Below are positions 44,120-52,801 of a stretch of DNA of 64,000 nt, piece after piece. Each line of letters opens with the position of its first letter. Within the stretch, counting starts at the first letter, position 1. The position numbers and the translations under genes are program-made. The stretch comes from Kribbella sindirgiensis. Lineage in GTDB: Bacteria; Actinomycetota; Actinomycetes; Propionibacteriales; Kribbellaceae. The notes under the pieces are model-generated. The model was not told where the DNA came from. It worked only from the letters and a program-made list of their open reading frames with translations, and searched no databases. Location of the stretch: positions 62,001 to 126,000 of the forward strand of contig NZ_SJKA01000014.1 of NCBI RefSeq assembly GCF_004331435.1. Direction: 5' to 3'.

Positions 44120-44998
44120 TCACCGCCCCGCGGACTCCTGTCGCGCGGACTCCTGGAGGGCGCTGACCAGGGCGGCGATCGGCGGTGGGTCGGGCGGTTC
44201 GCCGTACGTCGCGGCGTACACGTGGCGTAGGGAACCGGGCAGTTCGCTCGCGGTGATGCCTGCGACGTGGTGGGTGCGCAGCGCAAGGCCCGGCATCGTC
44301 GTCACGCCGAGGCCGGCCGCGACAAGCGCCTGCATCACGACCATGTCGTCGGAGGTGTAGCCGATCCGTGGTGCGTAGCCCTCGGCAGCGCACAGCGCGA
44401 TCAGGTGGCTGCGGCACCGATCGCACCCGGCGATCCAGGTCGCGTCGCGCAGGCCGGCCAGCGTGGACGGTCCGTTCGACAGCACGTACAGCGGATCGTC
44501 GACGAGATGGTGCAGCCGTACGCCGGCCGGCTCGGGCGCGGTCTCGTCGTACCGGAAGACGATCGCCACGTCGACCTTCCCGGTGCGGAGCAGCTCGAAC
44601 GCTTCGGGTGGATGGGTGTCGACCAGGTTGACCTCCAGCCCGGGATGCTTCGCGGCCAGCTGGGCGAGGGCGGCCGGAACGAGTGCTCCGATCGCCGACG
44701 AGAAACCGGCCAAACGGATCCGGCCCGCGCTCAGACCGACGTGCGCCGCCAACTCGGCATCGACGGCGTCGATCCGGCCGATGATCTCGGCGGCGCGGTC
44801 CGCGAGGAGCCGCCCGGCCTCGGTCAACCGGATGCCGCGCCCGACGCGCTGCAGCAGTTGCGCGCCGGTCTCGGCTTCCAGGCGCGCGAGGTGGTGCGTG
44901 ACGGACGGCTGGGAGTAGTGCAACTCGCGCGCGGCCGCGGTCACCGAGCCGTGGCGTGCGACCGCGTCGATCACGCGCAACCTCGTGACATCGAGCAT
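44120..44998 (-). CDS. LysR-family transcriptional regulator
   Basis: 292 residues: N-terminal LysR winged helix (RLRVIDAVARHGSVTAAARELHYSQPSVTHHLARLE) and a periplasmic-binding-like effector domain. GCDRCRSH in the effector domain carries two close cysteines that could respond to thiols or oxidation. It is divergent from a cysteine-dioxygenase-like gene, which is its most likely target. Confidence 0.92.
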   Translation of the reverse strand: MLDVTRLRVIDAVARHGSVTAAARELHYSQPSVTHHLARLEAETGAQLLQRVGRGIRLTEAGRLLADRAAEIIGRIDAVDAELAAHVGLSAGRIRLAGFSSAIGALVPAALAQLAAKHPGLEVNLVDTHPPEAFELLRTGKVDVAIVFRYDETAPEPAGVRLHHLVDDPLYVLSNGPSTLAGLRDATWIAGCDRCRSHLIALCAAEGYAPRIGYTSDDMVVMQALVAAGLGVTTMPGLALRTHHVAGITASELPGSLRHVYAATYGEPPDPPPIAALVSALQESARQESAGR

Positions 44999-45072
44999 GT
45001 ATCAATTCCATCTATGGGTGAGGACGAAACTTGGCATTAGACGTTATGGGTTGGCCGGAGCAGGCTCAAGAC

Positions 45073-45582
45073 ATGACCACAACAGCGATCACCACCAGCG
45101 AGCTCACCGACCTGATCAGCGGCATTCGGGGGGCCCTCGAGGAGCACGCCGACTGGACCACAACGGCGCAGCATGTCGGGGCCCGGCTGCGCGAGAACTT
45201 CCCGCGCCCCGACGTACTGACCGCCGAACAGCGCCTCGGATCGCCTGACGGCTACCAGAGCCACACCTTGCACGTCGAGCCGGACGGTTCGTTCTCGATC
45301 ATCGCGGTGGTGTGGCGGCCGGGGCAGCTGACGCGGATTCACGATCACGTGACCTGGTGCGTGGTCGGCGTACTCCAGGGCGTCGAGCACGAGGAACTGT
45401 TCGACGCCGACCTGCGGCGGATCGGCGCGAGTGACAACCACGTCGGCGAGGTGAGCGCGTTCGCGCCGCCGGGCGACATCCACCGGGTCCACAACACCTT
45501 CGCCGAGACCGCGATCTCGCTGCACATCTACGGCACCGACGTGACCCGGATCGGCTCGAGCGTCCGGCGGTTCTACGACTGA
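45073..45582 (+). CDS. Cysteine dioxygenase-type cupin
   Basis: The 169-residue cupin has iron ligands His90, His92 (IHDHVTW) and His140 (GDIHRVHN), matching cysteine dioxygenase-type thiol dioxygenases. The enzyme would oxidise cysteine or a related thiol to the sulfinate. ATG 45073 (MTTTAITTSEL) is preferred; an in-frame ATG at 45031 would add 14 residues. It pairs with the divergent LysR gene. Confidence 0.88.
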   Translation: MTTTAITTSELTDLISGIRGALEEHADWTTTAQHVGARLRENFPRPDVLTAEQRLGSPDGYQSHTLHVEPDGSFSIIAVVWRPGQLTRIHDHVTWCVVGVLQGVEHEELFDADLRRIGASDNHVGEVSAFAPPGDIHRVHNTFAETAISLHIYGTDVTRIGSSVRRFYD

Positions 45583-45599
45583 CGCCCGAGCCGCATCGG

Positions 45600-46553
45600 T
45601 CAGTCGACGACCGCGTCCAGGACGGCGAGTTCCTCGGCCGACAGCGTGAGCTCGCCGGCGCGCAGGTTCTCCTCCAGGTGGCGCGCGCTCGACGTACCCG
45701 GGATCGCGAGCACGTGCTCCCCGCGGCTCAGCGTCCACGCCAACCGGACCTGCGCAACCGTGGCCCCGTGGCGATCCGCGATCTCCTGCACCGGCGCCGA
45801 ATCAGGCACCCCGCCGGCCTCCCGTGACTCCGCGGTGAGCGTGAAGAACGGGATGAACGCGATCCCCAGCTCACCGCACAGCTGCAAGATCTCGTCATTC
45901 ACTCGCCCGAACCCCACGCTGTACCGGTTCTGCACCGCGACGACCGGCGCGATCTCCCGCGCCTCGTGCAGCTGCGCGACCCGCACGTTCGAGACACCCA
46001 GGTGCCGGATCATGCCCTTCGCCTGCAGCTCGGCCAGGACACCGAAGTGCTCCGCGATCGAGTCCAGGCCCATCTGCCGCAGATACACGAGGTCCAGCGA
46101 GTCCACGCCGAGGGCGCGGAGGTCGCTCTCGACGAGGTCCCGCAACTCGTCCGGCCGCGCCAGCCCGTGATCGGTCGGGCCGACCTTCGTCGCGAGCACG
46201 AACTCCTCCGGGTACGGCGCCAGCGCGCGACGGATCACGTCGTTCGCCCACCCCAGGCTCTCGAACCGGGTCTCGCCGGCCAGCCCGTGGCTCGGGTAGA
46301 ACGCCGCGGTGTCGATGTGATTCACCCCGAGCTCGAGGACCCGTCGCAGCAGCGCGATCGCCCGGTCCTGCACGTCGGCGCCGCCGGCCCCGTCGGCCCC
46401 GGCGTCACTGCCGCCGCCCGCGAGCCGCTTCGCGCCGAACCCGATCCGCCGGACCGCGACCTCTCCGAGTGTCCAGAATTCGCCGGACTTGCTTTCTGCA
46501 ATTCCCGGTGATAAGTTAATTGTTAGGGACGCATTCTCCTGTGAATTCTGCAT
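45600..46553 (-). CDS. Aldo/keto reductase
   Basis: 317 residues, AKR fold: VRRIGFGAKRL, HIDTAAFYPSHG, LATKVGPTD, LVYLRQMGLDS, IRHLGVSN and AIPGTSSARHLEEN. An N-terminal leader of about 25 residues is unusually AT-rich in codons (Asn, Ile, Leu TTA) and precedes the usual start of the fold. ATG 46553 lies 6 nt after TATCCT on the minus strand, which supports it. Substrate unknown; divergent from a phosphotransferase. Confidence 0.85.
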   Translation of the reverse strand: MQNSQENASLTINLSPGIAESKSGEFWTLGEVAVRRIGFGAKRLAGGGSDAGADGAGGADVQDRAIALLRRVLELGVNHIDTAAFYPSHGLAGETRFESLGWANDVIRRALAPYPEEFVLATKVGPTDHGLARPDELRDLVESDLRALGVDSLDLVYLRQMGLDSIAEHFGVLAELQAKGMIRHLGVSNVRVAQLHEAREIAPVVAVQNRYSVGFGRVNDEILQLCGELGIAFIPFFTLTAESREAGGVPDSAPVQEIADRHGATVAQVRLAWTLSRGEHVLAIPGTSSARHLEENLRAGELTLSAEELAVLDAVVD

Positions 46554-46625
46554 TCGGCCAGGATAAATCCTTCCAAGTAATTCGTCCACCCTTTCCCGCA
46601 TATTTCTTGCGCTACTCTCGTGCGC

Positions 46626-47456
46626 GTGGGACTCACCGGACGACAGCAACAACTCCTCGACGACTGGCTACCGTCCGCCGTGATCGTGCGTGACCACAGC
46701 TGGGGCCTGATCGGGACGTTGGTCCTGGAGCTCGAGCATCACGGAGTGCGCTACATCGCGAAGGCCGGCGACGAGGCCGACCACCATCTCGCCCGCGAGA
46801 TCCGTGCCCACCGCAACTGGTTGCGGCCGTGGACCGAGCGGGGGAGCGCCCCCGAAATGGTCCACGCGGACGAGGACGCGAAGCTGCTGCTGACCCGTTT
46901 CCTACCCGGTGAGCTCGTCGAAGGAACGCCCTACGAATGGGCGCTCGACACTTATCACCAGGCCGGCGAACTGCTCGCGACATTTCACCGGCAATCCGCC
47001 GTACCGGACGACACCTACGAATCCCGTGAGAACCAGCGCACGCTCGCGATACTCGACAGGCCGCACCGGATCGCGCTTGAGCTGGCCGACCTTCTCCGGG
47101 CAACGATCGAGGCGTGGCCGACCCCGCCCGCGACGCTCGTGCCGACCCACGGCGACTGGCAGCCCCGCAACTGGCTCATCGACAATGGCACTGTCCGCGT
47201 CATCGACTTCGGCCGCGCGGACCTGCGCCCGGCGTACACCGACCTCGTTCGTCTCGCCGCGCAGCAGTTCCGCACTCAGCCGAGTCTGGAGCCGGCGTTC
47301 ATCACCGGCTACGGCTCGGACCCGCGCGACCCGGCGGCCTGGCAGCGCGCCCGGCTGCGGGAGGCGATCAGCACGGCGGTGTGGGCGCACCAGGTCGGCG
47401 ACGAGTCCTTCGAGCAGCAAGGACATCGAATGATCGCCGAGGCCTTACTCAAGTAG
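46626..47456 (+). CDS. Phosphotransferase family protein (APH fold)
   Basis: The 276-residue kinase-like protein has the catalytic loop THGDWQPRNWL (Asp near 176) and metal-binding VIDFGRADLRP. Members phosphorylate aminoglycosides, choline or other small alcohols. The substrate is unknown. GTG 46626 is 7 nt after TACTCT (46613-46618), so the transcript is likely leaderless and I prefer it to the GTG two codons upstream. Its end overlaps the Nudix gene by 12 bp. Confidence 0.87.
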   Translation: MGLTGRQQQLLDDWLPSAVIVRDHSWGLIGTLVLELEHHGVRYIAKAGDEADHHLAREIRAHRNWLRPWTERGSAPEMVHADEDAKLLLTRFLPGELVEGTPYEWALDTYHQAGELLATFHRQSAVPDDTYESRENQRTLAILDRPHRIALELADLLRATIEAWPTPPATLVPTHGDWQPRNWLIDNGTVRVIDFGRADLRPAYTDLVRLAAQQFRTQPSLEPAFITGYGSDPRDPAAWQRARLREAISTAVWAHQVGDESFEQQGHRMIAEALLK

Positions 47457-47909
47457 GCGTGTCAAACGTCCGCGCAGCTCGGGCGGGTAGATCCCGAATC
47501 GCTCCAGGTCCGCCGCGTCGGCCCACCGCAGTTCGAAATGATTCGTCGCACAATGCTCCACCGCTTCGTCACCTGACAGTCGCGGTACGCCGTTCACGTC
47601 GCTGACCAGGAAGTAGTACGCGGGCCGCCCGTTGTGCGTGCCGGTCCACAGCAACCGGTCCAGCGTGCCGGTCAGCGTCGTCTCCTCCTCGAGCTCACGC
47701 AGCGCAGCACCCGCCGCCGACTCACCCGCCTCCACATGCCCACCGGGAAGTACGGCGTACCGATGCCCCTCACACCGAGGCCCCGGTACGTCGCCGTACT
47801 CGCACATCACGCACTCCGCGGCCGCCCCCTGCCGCAGGTACCGCTTCACCACCAAAACCGTGCCCGCCTCAACCACAACCGCCGCCCCACGCGGAATCCT
47901 CGCACTCAT
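47445..47909 (-). CDS. Nudix hydrolase with CxxC...CxxH insert
   Basis: 154 residues with a Nudix box from Gly57 (GGHVEAGES, RELEEETTL) in which the usual final Gly is Thr. Before the box lies Cys33-x2-Cys36-x9-Cys46-x2-His49, a zinc-knuckle-like arrangement not part of the standard fold. It likely hydrolyses a nucleotide-derived diphosphate; the insert may bind zinc. It is convergent with the phosphotransferase. Confidence 0.87.
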   Translation of the reverse strand: MSARIPRGAAVVVEAGTVLVVKRYLRQGAAAECVMCEYGDVPGPRCEGHRYAVLPGGHVEAGESAAGAALRELEEETTLTGTLDRLLWTGTHNGRPAYYFLVSDVNGVPRLSGDEAVEHCATNHFELRWADAADLERFGIYPPELRGRLTRLLE

Positions 47910-48013
47910 GTCAACGCAGTCTGCCCGCCACCACCGACAGGAATTCGGTCGCCGGAGTGGCTGCTTCGTGATGGGGTCGGGGGTGTTGCTGCCGATTGTG
48001 GAAGGATTTGTTG

Positions 48014-48409
48014 ATGCCCAGTGCGCAGATCGAGGTTCGTCGTGAGTACTCCGAGACCGACGAGGCCGGACTGATCGAGGCGGTGCACGGTGCGCTCGTC
48101 ACCGCGTTCCAGATCCCGCCGCAGGACAAGGATGTGCGTCTGGTCGTCCATGCCCCGCATCGGTTCGCATGCTCGCCGCGGCTGACCACGCCCGAGTTCT
48201 TCACCCTCGTCACCGTCGACTGCTTCGCCGGCCGCTCGGTCGACGCCAAGCGCAAGCTCTACACCGAGATCGTCGGCAACCTGAAGCCCTTCGGCATCCC
48301 CGCGGACCACGTCACGATCCTCGTCCGGGACCACCCCACCTCGAACTGGGGGATCCGCGGCGGCCAGGCCGCGTGCGACCTGGACCTCGGCTTCAACGTC
48401 AACGTCTGA
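48014..48409 (+). CDS. Tautomerase-superfamily protein
   Basis: The 131-residue protein begins Met-Pro, the catalytic N-terminal proline of tautomerases. It continues with a two-part beta-alpha-beta layout (VRREYSETDEAGLIEAVHGAL, TLVTVDCFAGRSVDAKRKLYTEIV) and ends near WGIRGGQAACDLDLGF. It may act on an enol/keto or unsaturated acid. AAGGA precedes the ATG at good spacing. The next gene starts 1 nt after its stop. Confidence 0.87.
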   Translation: MPSAQIEVRREYSETDEAGLIEAVHGALVTAFQIPPQDKDVRLVVHAPHRFACSPRLTTPEFFTLVTVDCFAGRSVDAKRKLYTEIVGNLKPFGIPADHVTILVRDHPTSNWGIRGGQAACDLDLGFNVNV

Positions 48410-48410
48410 C

Positions 48411-48890
48411 GTGTCACTCCGCTCGGCCCGGCACCTGACGTCGGTCTTCCTCGTGCGCGAGGGAAGCGTGCTGCTCCTCTACCGCCGCGGATCCCGCGCG
48501 ATCGCCGACTCCTGGGTCGGCATCGGCGGTCACCTCGAGCCACACGAGCTCACCGACCCGACAGCGGCCGCGCTCCGCGAGCTGGACGAGGAGGTCGGTG
48601 TCACGGCCGACCAACTCACCGACCTCGCGCTGCGGTACGTCGCCGTACGCGACACCGGCGAAGAGGTGCGTACGACGTACTACTTCACCGCAAACCTCAC
48701 GGTGCCTGGGCCGACGGACTGCACCGAGGGCGACCTCCGGTGGTTCGATCTGTCAATGGACCCGGCGACGCTCGACATGCCGCCGACCGCGCGGATCGCG
48801 TTCGCGCACTGGCTCACCGCCGGCCGGTTCGACGAGCGGCTTCGATTCATCATGGTCGGCGCCGACGGGCGTGAGACGGGGCCGTTCTGA
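48411..48890 (+). CDS. Nudix hydrolase (MutT-like)
   Basis: 159 residues with a Nudix box GGHLEPHE, RELDEEVGV; two extra residues occur between the first Glu and the REL part compared with the classic spacing. N-terminal VFLVREGSVLLLYRRGS is typical. It probably hydrolyses an NDP-linked substrate. It is co-translated with the tautomerase (1-nt gap) and the DUF3626 gene (TGATG). Confidence 0.88.
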   Translation: MSLRSARHLTSVFLVREGSVLLLYRRGSRAIADSWVGIGGHLEPHELTDPTAAALRELDEEVGVTADQLTDLALRYVAVRDTGEEVRTTYYFTANLTVPGPTDCTEGDLRWFDLSMDPATLDMPPTARIAFAHWLTAGRFDERLRFIMVGADGRETGPF

Positions 48891-49630
48891 TGCTCACGAT
48901 GCAGTTCCATCCCAATTGGCCGCATGGCGCGCGGACGGTGATCGAGTCGATCGCCGCGGACGGGACCTACCGGTCGCAGTTCGCGACGGGGATCTCCAAC
49001 GGCGGGCTGACGGCGTTCCGCGGGGGAGACCGGTGGGAGTGGGAGAGCCGGTTGTTCTCCGGGCGGTACGACGACCGACCGGAGCTGGATCGGCCCGTGT
49101 ACGGGGTGTGGAACCGGCGGCGTGATGCGTACGGCGGCGCGATCCGCTTCGGGTCGTCGTACTTGCGGCTGAAACCCGGCACGATCGAGCGCGCGACGTT
49201 CTGCTACCCGGACTCCGCGCGCTCCCCGGCCGACTTCGGCGACCGCGACGTCCTGCCGCGACTGTGCCAACTGGCCGATGCGGCACGCCTCGACGACCTG
49301 GACGATTACGTCGAGGCACAGGTGCACGGCGCGGTCCGTCTCGCGATCGACGTCGAGGCGGTGGTCCTCGACCCGTCGTTCATCGGTACGCCGGTGGAGG
49401 ACGCCGCCCGCGAGCTCGGCTGCCCGATCGAGTACCACCCCGGGTTCCGCGCCGACCCGGCCGCCTTCGATCCGTCGTACCGCGGCGCGGAGATCGTCGA
49501 CCTCGCCCGCACGCTCGGCCCGGAACTCACCCCTGACCTGCTCGGCCAAGCCGTCCGCGACCATCCGGCGCAGTCGATCAAGTACGTCTGGCACTACCTC
49601 GCGCGCTACGGCCGTCAGCTGACCAGCTGA
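48890..49630 (+). CDS. DUF3626 domain protein
   Basis: 246 residues with HPNWPHG, TYRSQFATGISNGGLTAFRGGDRWEWESRLF, RPVYGVWN and FGSSYLRLKP, matching the DUF3626 family as I know it. Function unknown. RSQFATGISNG and the later arrangement loosely recall ADP-ribosyltransferase-like folds, but this is weak. It ends the tautomerase-Nudix operon and overlaps the convergent sigma factor gene by 16 bp. Confidence 0.78.
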   Translation: MLTMQFHPNWPHGARTVIESIAADGTYRSQFATGISNGGLTAFRGGDRWEWESRLFSGRYDDRPELDRPVYGVWNRRRDAYGGAIRFGSSYLRLKPGTIERATFCYPDSARSPADFGDRDVLPRLCQLADAARLDDLDDYVEAQVHGAVRLAIDVEAVVLDPSFIGTPVEDAARELGCPIEYHPGFRADPAAFDPSYRGAEIVDLARTLGPELTPDLLGQAVRDHPAQSIKYVWHYLARYGRQLTS

Positions 49631-50841
49631 TCGCGGCGGCGGCTCAGGTACGCGACCTCGGCTGTGTTCTCGGCCAGCTCGATCGCGGCGTCGTACGCGG
49701 CCCGTGACTCCTGGCTGCGGCCCAGCCGTCGCAGCAGGTCGGCGCGCGCAGCGTGGTACGCGTGGTACCCGGACAGCTTGTCGCTCAGCCGGTCGATCGT
49801 CGCCAGCGCAACCTCCGGACCGTCGAGCTCGGCGACCGCGATCGCGCGGTTCAGCGCGACGATCGGTGAGCGATCGACGCGGACGAGCTGGTCGTAGAGC
49901 GCGACGACCTGTGACCAGTCGGTGTCCGCCGCGTCGCGGGCCGAGGTGTGGACGGCGTTGATCGCCGCGAGGATCTGATAGCGGCCCGGTGGCTGCCGGG
50001 TCGCGAGGCGTTCGCGGACGAGACGGTGGCCTTCGGCAACCAACGCCGTGTCCCAGGCACCGCGGTCCTGGTCGCGCAGCGCGATCAGTTCGCCGGTCGC
50101 CGACACGCGTGCGGTACGCCGCGCATCGATGAGGAGCATGAGCGCGAGCAGACCCGCGACCTCGCCGTCCTCGGGCAGCAGCACCCGGATCAGCCGGGTG
50201 AGCCGAATCGCCTCGGCGGTCAACTCGTGACGGACCGGGTCCGTGTCCGGGCCGGTCGCCAGATACCCCTCGTTGAAGACGAGGAACAGCACCGCGAGTA
50301 CGCCGGACACGCGTCCCGGAAGGTCCTCCGCGGACGGCACCCGGTACGGGATCCGGGCCGCCTTGATCTTCGCCTTCGCGCGCGTGATCCGCTGGCCCAT
50401 CGCGGTCTCCTGGACCAGGAACCCGCGGGCGATCTCCGGCACGGTCAGGCCGCCGATCATCCGGAGCGTCAGCGCCACGCGCGTCTCCATCGCGAGCGCC
50501 GGATGACAGCAGGTGAAGATCAGCCGGAGCCGCTCGTCGTCGATCACACCGAGGGGCTCGGGCGGTTCGCCGTACGACATCTGAGCCTCCTTCTGCTTGT
50601 CGTCACGTTTGCTCTCGCGCCGGATCCGGTCGATCGCCCGGCGGTTGGCGGTGGTGGTCAGCCAGGCGCCGGGGTTGGGCGGTACGCCGTCGGCGGGCCA
50701 ACGCTCGACCGCCGCCGCGAACGCCTCGGCGGCCGCCTCCTCGGCAATGTCGAGGTCACCGAACCGCCTGGTCAGCGAGGCGACCACCCGCGCCCATTCC
50801 TCGTGGTGGACCCGGGTGATCGCTTCGTCGACGTCGCTCAC
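49615..50841 (-). CDS. ECF sigma factor with long C-terminal TPR-like extension (ECF42 type)
   Basis: 408 residues: region 2 (EEWARVVASLTRRFGDLDIAEEAAAEAFAAA), region 4 (LTLRMIGGLTVPEIARGFLVQETAMGQRITRAK), then a long helical extension (FNEGYLATG, DRSPIVALNRAIAVAEL, LLRRLGRSQESRAAYDAAI). This layout and the adjacent DGPF/YCII gene define the ECF42 group, in which the extension is needed for activity instead of an anti-sigma factor. GTG overlaps the YCII stop (GTGA). Confidence 0.92.
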   Translation of the reverse strand: MSDVDEAITRVHHEEWARVVASLTRRFGDLDIAEEAAAEAFAAAVERWPADGVPPNPGAWLTTTANRRAIDRIRRESKRDDKQKEAQMSYGEPPEPLGVIDDERLRLIFTCCHPALAMETRVALTLRMIGGLTVPEIARGFLVQETAMGQRITRAKAKIKAARIPYRVPSAEDLPGRVSGVLAVLFLVFNEGYLATGPDTDPVRHELTAEAIRLTRLIRVLLPEDGEVAGLLALMLLIDARRTARVSATGELIALRDQDRGAWDTALVAEGHRLVRERLATRQPPGRYQILAAINAVHTSARDAADTDWSQVVALYDQLVRVDRSPIVALNRAIAVAELDGPEVALATIDRLSDKLSGYHAYHAARADLLRRLGRSQESRAAYDAAIELAENTAEVAYLSRRRDQLVS

Positions 50842-51164
50842 AGGAACGGCCGCACCTCGAGCCGGCGGTTGCACGCCTTCGACGCCGCGGCGGCGAGCTT
50901 CAGCGCCACGTCCAGATCCGGCGCCTCGAACACCCAGAACCCGGCCATGTGCTCCTTCGACTCCAGGTACGGCCCGTCGGTGAAGATCGGCTCGCCGTCC
51001 CCCCGGGCGTCGATCACCGTCGCGTCGCTCGGCGCACTCAACCCACCCGCGAACACCCAGTGCCCGCCCGCCATCAACTGCTCGTTGAAGGCATCGATCG
51101 CCGCCATCTCCTCCGCGGTCGCCGACCCCGTCCGATGGTCAATCACAGAAATCAGATACTGCAT
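50838..51164 (-). CDS. YCII-related DGPF-domain protein
   Basis: The 108-residue protein has the DGPF-type motif (FTDGPYLESKEHMAGF). It starts MQYLISVID, the usual family N-terminus, which sets the start at 51164 with GGAG upstream. The function is unknown, but it is the conserved partner of ECF42 sigma factors and lies first in this two-gene operon. The 89-bp gap upstream shows no clear ECF promoter. Confidence 0.9.
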   Translation of the reverse strand: MQYLISVIDHRTGSATAEEMAAIDAFNEQLMAGGHWVFAGGLSAPSDATVIDARGDGEPIFTDGPYLESKEHMAGFWVFEAPDLDVALKLAAAASKACNRRLEVRPFL

Positions 51165-51253
51165 CACGATCTCCAGTCCACTCAGCTCAACCCTGCCTAC
51201 ACCCACCCAACGAACCCACCCCCGCCATTCCTACACACCCAGCGGACTTTCTG

Positions 51254-52774
51254 TCACAGGGGATGCAGGTGGATGTTGGCGTAGGTCGGGGGTGTGCGGG
51301 TCAGGTCGAGGGCTTCGCCGGTTGCGGAGATGTACAGGTCGGGGCGGTGGCGGCGTAGGCGGACTGTTCCGCCGTGCCAGTGGTCGAAGAGGTGTACGCC
51401 GTTCTCCTTGCGCAACCGGGCCGTGGCGGCGCGGACGCCGTACACGCGGACCGCGTAGTCCCGGTTCCACGGCCCGTCCGCGGCGGCCGGCGCCGGGGCC
51501 GGTACGTCGTTGCGATAGCGAACGCCTCCGTCGTCCTCGAGGTACGCCGGGTGTCCAGCGTCGTCGAGGTCGCGGAACCTGAATCGCTCGTGCTCGACCA
51601 TGAACTCGAGAGGACCGAGGAACCGCACCGGATGCCGGGTCTCGCCCCGGACCAGGAAGCCTCGGTCTCCCTCCACCGCGAATGTGACCTGGTCGGACCC
51701 GCTCCCGCTGTAGTTGCCCGCCAGACCGGCCAACGGTCCAGCAGCTACCTCTGGGGGAGGAGTGACCTTTCGCGCAGGTCGGTGCGGGACCACCTCGCGG
51801 AAAATCTCCGCGGCGAGCTCCCACTGGAACGGGTGCGTGGTCGAGTTGGTCAGTACGACGACGCCGATCGAAGCGTCCGGCGCCCAGTAGATGTCCGACA
51901 GGAACCCGAACCCGCCACCACCATGCCCGCGCACGGGCACACCGTGCGCCTGAGTGACCGCGAGACCGAGCCCATATCCGCGGTCCTCGCCCGGCACCTT
52001 GTGCATCTCGGCAAGCAGCGCACCACTGCCCAACTGGAACTGGATGAATCGGCAGGCGTCGTTGACACTCGTGTACAGCCCGCCCGCGGCAACCATCGGG
52101 ACCCGCACCGGGATGTGCGCGTGGCCCGACGCGTGACCGATCGCACGGTCCTTCTCACGCCGGATCTCCGCTGCGTTGAACGTCGTACGCCGCAAGCCCA
52201 GTGGCTCGAGCACCGTCCGGCGTACGAAGCGGTCGAACGGCACTCCGCTGCGCCGCTCGAGAATGTATCCGGCGAGGTCGATCCCCAGATTCGAGTACTG
52301 GAAGTGGTGGCCGACGGGGAACCGCAGCCAGGTGTCGGCGATGCTGCGGCAATGGGCGCCGAACGACTCCCGGCCGACGGCGTAGTTCGATCCGACGGGC
52401 GCCTCGTGGGTGAATCCAGCAGTGTGATTGAGGAGATGCCGCAGCGTGATCAGACGCTCGGGTCGAGCGTCGAAGGAACTGTTGAGACGCATCTCCGGCA
52501 GGTACTCGACGATCGGAACGTCCAGGTCCACCAGCCCGTCCCGGACCGCGAGGAGAACCGCCGTCGCGGTGTACATCTTCGAACACGACTGGACGCCGAA
52601 CATCGTCTCCGCGGTCACCGGCGCACCGCCGCCGGCCCGCGTACTCCCGAACCCGGCTGACCACAGCATCGAACTCGCGTCACAGATCCCGACGGCGATC
52701 CCCGGAACCTGATGCTGCGTCAACAACCCGTCCACACGTCGCTGCAGCCCAGCGATGACCCGCTTGTTCAGCAC
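51254..52774 (-). CDS. Serine hydrolase, class C beta-lactamase/S12 family
   Basis: 506 residues. The S12 catalytic motifs are Ser63-x-x-Lys66 (SCSK), YSN (FQYSNLGID, about 160) and HGG (GHGGGGFG, about 283). A C-terminal lipocalin-like or beta domain follows (from about 345). No signal peptide is visible, so it is probably cytoplasmic; it may act as an esterase or D-amino-acid peptidase rather than a beta-lactamase. The start is GTG at 52774. Confidence 0.87.
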   Translation of the reverse strand: MLNKRVIAGLQRRVDGLLTQHQVPGIAVGICDASSMLWSAGFGSTRAGGGAPVTAETMFGVQSCSKMYTATAVLLAVRDGLVDLDVPIVEYLPEMRLNSSFDARPERLITLRHLLNHTAGFTHEAPVGSNYAVGRESFGAHCRSIADTWLRFPVGHHFQYSNLGIDLAGYILERRSGVPFDRFVRRTVLEPLGLRRTTFNAAEIRREKDRAIGHASGHAHIPVRVPMVAAGGLYTSVNDACRFIQFQLGSGALLAEMHKVPGEDRGYGLGLAVTQAHGVPVRGHGGGGFGFLSDIYWAPDASIGVVVLTNSTTHPFQWELAAEIFREVVPHRPARKVTPPPEVAAGPLAGLAGNYSGSGSDQVTFAVEGDRGFLVRGETRHPVRFLGPLEFMVEHERFRFRDLDDAGHPAYLEDDGGVRYRNDVPAPAPAAADGPWNRDYAVRVYGVRAATARLRKENGVHLFDHWHGGTVRLRRHRPDLYISATGEALDLTRTPPTYANIHLHPL

Positions 52775-52801
52775 AGAACGTTTCTACAGCAGGTTGCCGG
52801 T

